In this document: positions 6,653 to 8,074 of the stretch, piece by piece
How positions within the stretch are numbered: position 1 is the first letter of the stretch
Layout: the number at the start of each line of letters is the position of its first letter
Source: Bacteroidales bacterium
GTDB taxonomy: Bacteria; Bacteroidota; Bacteroidia; Bacteroidales; Muribaculaceae
DNA: 8,074 bases
Reading direction: 5' to 3'
Assembly: GCA_019415705.1 (NCBI GenBank)
Contig: DXYS01000028.1
Coordinates: 1 to 8,074 of the forward strand
The notes under the pieces: generated by a model
The model's input: the letters and a program-made list of their open reading frames with translations, nothing else
Told to the model about the DNA's origin: nothing
The model's database searches: none
Position numbers and translations under genes: made by a program

Positions 6653-7654
6653 ATGCAATTCCTGACTAACGAAAAACTGACCATCGTCGGCGCAGCCGGC
6701 ATGATTGGCTCAAACATGGCCCAAACAGCCCTGATGATGCATCTGACACCTAACATCTGCCTCTACGACCCCTATGGTCCGGGCCTCGAAGGTGTCGCCG
6801 AAGAGCTCTTCCACTGCGCTTTCGAAGGTCTCAACCTCACATATACCACAGATTTGGCTGAAGCTCTCAAAGACGCAAAATATGTCGTCAGTTCTGGTGG
6901 CGCAGCCCGCAAGGCCGGCATGACCCGCGAAGACCTGCTGAAAGGCAACGCCCAGATTGCCGAAGACTTCGGTAAAGCCGTGCGCGAATTCTGCCCCGAC
7001 GTCAAACACGTCGTCGTCATCTTCAACCCCGCCGATATCACAGGTCTTATCACCCTGCTCTACTCCGGTCTGAAACCCTCTCAGGTCTCTACTCTCGCCG
7101 CTCTCGACAGCACACGTCTGCGCAGCGAGCTTGCCAAATACTTCCACATCTCGCCTGACAAAGTAGTCAACACCCGCACATACGGCGGTCACGGCGAACA
7201 GATGGCCGTATTCGCTTCGACAACAACTGTCGACGGCACACCGCTGGCCAAACTTATCGGCACCAACAAACTGCCTTATGCCGACTGGGAGGCTATCCAG
7301 CAGCGCGTTATCCAAGGCGGCAAAAACATCATCGACCTGCGCGGACGCTCATCGTTCCAGAGCCCGGCTTACATCTCTATCGAGATGATTGCCGCAGCAA
7401 TGGGCGGCAAGCCTTTCACATGGCCTGTAGGCACATATGTCAACAATGACCGTTTCAAACACATCATGATGGCCACTGAGACCGTAGTCACAGCCAACGG
7501 CGTCGAGCATCGTCCGTTAGACGGCACTCCCGAGGAGAACAAAGAACTCGAGAAGAGCTATCAGCACCTCTGCAAACTCCGTGACGAAGTCATCGAGATG
7601 GGTGTGCTTCCTCCTATCGCCGACTGGCACAAACTCAACCCCAACATCGACTGA
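6653..7654 (+). CDS. mdh: NAD-dependent malate dehydrogenase
   Basis: Cytoplasmic enzyme of 333 residues that interconverts malate and oxaloacetate with NAD(H). In gut Bacteroidales this step lies on the reductive route from oxaloacetate to fumarate, succinate and propionate. The Rossmann motif GAAGMIGS lies at 13-20, with the cofactor-binding acidic residue Asp39 in CLYDP. The substrate arginines Arg86 and Arg92 lie in GGAARKAGMTREDLL. Asn125 follows in FNPAD, the catalytic pair Asp152 with Arg155 in ALDSTRLRSEL, and His180 in YGGHGEQM. The arginine loop matches malate rather than lactate dehydrogenases. The 333-residue length and MQFLTNEKLTIVG start match what I recall of a malate dehydrogenase form common in Bacteroides relatives. 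The ATG at 6653 is chosen because family homology begins there; the frame is open back to a TTG at 6554, but that sequence overlaps the promoter. It has its own promoter and terminator, so it is probably a single-gene unit. Confidence 0.95.
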   Translation: MQFLTNEKLTIVGAAGMIGSNMAQTALMMHLTPNICLYDPYGPGLEGVAEELFHCAFEGLNLTYTTDLAEALKDAKYVVSSGGAARKAGMTREDLLKGNAQIAEDFGKAVREFCPDVKHVVVIFNPADITGLITLLYSGLKPSQVSTLAALDSTRLRSELAKYFHISPDKVVNTRTYGGHGEQMAVFASTTTVDGTPLAKLIGTNKLPYADWEAIQQRVIQGGKNIIDLRGRSSFQSPAYISIEMIAAAMGGKPFTWPVGTYVNNDRFKHIMMATETVVTANGVEHRPLDGTPEENKELEKSYQHLCKLRDEVIEMGVLPPIADWHKLNPNID

Positions 7655-7678
7655 TAACATCGTCCGACAACCTTACAG

Positions 7679-7713
7679 ACAGCCGTGGAGCCCCCGCCTC
7701 ACGGCTGTTTTTT
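7679..7713 (+). terminator. Intrinsic terminator of mdh
   Basis: A perfect nine-base stem, ACAGCCGTG at 7679-7687 and CACGGCTGT at 7700-7708, encloses a 12-base loop and runs straight into six T (7708-7713). It starts 25 bases after the mdh stop and is a classic rho-independent terminator. Confidence 0.9.
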
Positions 7714-7785
7714 ATAGCTGTACATTGAAAACATGGGAGGTCGATTTTTACCACTCGTCCGCGTCAGCGGCGCAAGTATGTGAGG

Positions 7786-7821
7786 CCACGGTAAGCAGGC
7801 TGTAGGTCTGCGCAACCGTGG
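7786..7821. repeat. Nested inverted repeat (two-tier hairpin)
   Basis: The outer arms CCACGGT (7786-7792) and ACCGTGG (7815-7821) pair perfectly over seven bases. Inside them, GCAGGC (7795-7800) pairs with GTCTGC (7806-7811) over six bases with one G-U, closing a TGTAG loop. Internal bulges are AA and GCA. No U-tract follows, so it is not a terminator. Confidence 0.6.
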
Positions 7822-7886
7822 TATAAATCCAATCCAAAGCGTAGCGCGCTGTAGATACGCCGCATTGCAGCGTTGAGGCACCTATG

Positions 7887-7909
7887 GCGCTCTTTCAAAA
7901 AAAGAGCGC
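7887..7909. repeat. Perfect nine-pair hairpin without U-tract
   Basis: GCGCTCTTT (7887-7895) and AAAGAGCGC (7901-7909) are exact reverse complements around a CAAAA loop. Neither side is followed by a T-run on its own strand, so it does not look like an ordinary intrinsic terminator. It sits at the downstream edge of the hairpin cluster. Confidence 0.65.
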
Positions 7910-8074
7910 AGGTCGCGTGAATTTTCTACAACCGGCCGCGGAGCACGAAGTACATACGCGCCAGATAGAGACCAGTGTCCCCCCCCCTTTCAATAAGCGA
8001 CGGAGTTTGCGCTGTCACGTGAAGATTCCAAATCGAAGTGCAAAACTTTGATATAGGAATTACTCATTTTCCTC

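Larger units (their letters stand above)
7714..8074. other. Gene-free tail with several hairpins, possible structured RNA or interspersed repeat
   Basis: No reading frame here looks like a protein: the open stretches are Arg/Cys/Pro-rich translations typical of non-coding DNA. The region is instead rich in inverted repeats: a nested double hairpin at 7786-7821, arms GCGTA/TACGC at 7839-7860, a perfect nine-pair hairpin at 7887-7909, and a C homopolymer at 7979-7987. The concentration of strong stems within about 130 bases is unlike the other intergenic spaces in the window. It may be a repeat family copy, a non-coding RNA, or the leader of a gene starting beyond 8074. Sequence alone does not decide between these. 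Confidence 0.4.

Noticed and set aside
6710..7315. Long minus-strand open frame (201 codons) within mdh
   Set aside because: It is the antisense shadow of a fully motif-supported dehydrogenase, rich in Val/Gly/Phe from complementary codons.
7699..7881. Minus-strand 60-codon open frame, and the plus-strand frame at 7581-7805
   Set aside because: Arg/Cys/Pro-rich low-quality translations overlapping the mdh terminator, the mdh coding region and the hairpins; no protein-like pattern.
1..8074. CRISPR array, tRNA, rRNA, insertion sequence or toxin-antitoxin genes
   Set aside because: No regularly spaced direct repeats, cloverleaf, rRNA signature, transposase motif or small paired genes were seen on reading both strands.

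Overview
The window looks like a chromosomal segment of a gut-type member of the Bacteroidales, plausibly Muribaculaceae or a close relative. Three things point there. Three intergenic spaces carry the Bacteroidetes -7 promoter element TAnnTTTG. Clear Shine-Dalgarno sites are missing before most starts. The protein set is typical of the group: a PF06580/LytTR two-component pair, a 333-residue malate dehydrogenase beginning MQFLTNEKLTIVG, an exported bleomycin-hydrolase-like peptidase and a SPOR lipoprotein. The family-level placement is inference from memory of such proteins, not from a search.

Layout. Bases 1-474 hold the 3' end of a plus-strand gene for an aromatic- and glycine-rich, probably exported protein. 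It converges on a minus-strand operon across one symmetric hairpin (493-527) that can end transcription from both sides. The operon reads right to left from a promoter near 2852-2859: an exported C1-family cysteine peptidase (2820-1609), a YfcE-type metallophosphoesterase (1608-1102, its ATG directly abutting the peptidase stop) and a SPOR-domain lipoprotein (1075-560). A 234-base divergent intergenic region follows, with a 16-base imperfect palindrome. Next is a YbdG-type MscS channel on the plus strand (3055-4545).

Bases 4586-4616 hold a textbook Bacteroidetes promoter (TTTG, 19 bases, TATTTTTG). It drives a LytS/YehU-type sensor histidine kinase followed by a LytTR response regulator, whose start overlaps the kinase stop by one base (TAATG). 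The kinase is split: its N-terminal membrane half is in one frame (from 4664), and its last membrane segments plus the kinase core are in the +1 frame (to 5777). The break lies at about 4946-4956. After the regulator comes a monocistronic malate dehydrogenase gene (6653-7654) with its own promoter and a strong intrinsic terminator (7679-7713).

The last 360 bases (7714-8074) contain no convincing gene. They do hold a run of strong hairpins and a nine-C homopolymer, and look like a structured RNA or an interspersed repeat rather than random spacer.

The genes are mostly housekeeping or envelope-related: osmotic protection, peptidoglycan-binding lipoprotein, periplasmic peptide breakdown, envelope sensing and central carbon metabolism. 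I see no phage, CRISPR, toxin-antitoxin, tRNA, rRNA or insertion-sequence genes. The items most worth checking are the split sensor kinase and the structured tail.
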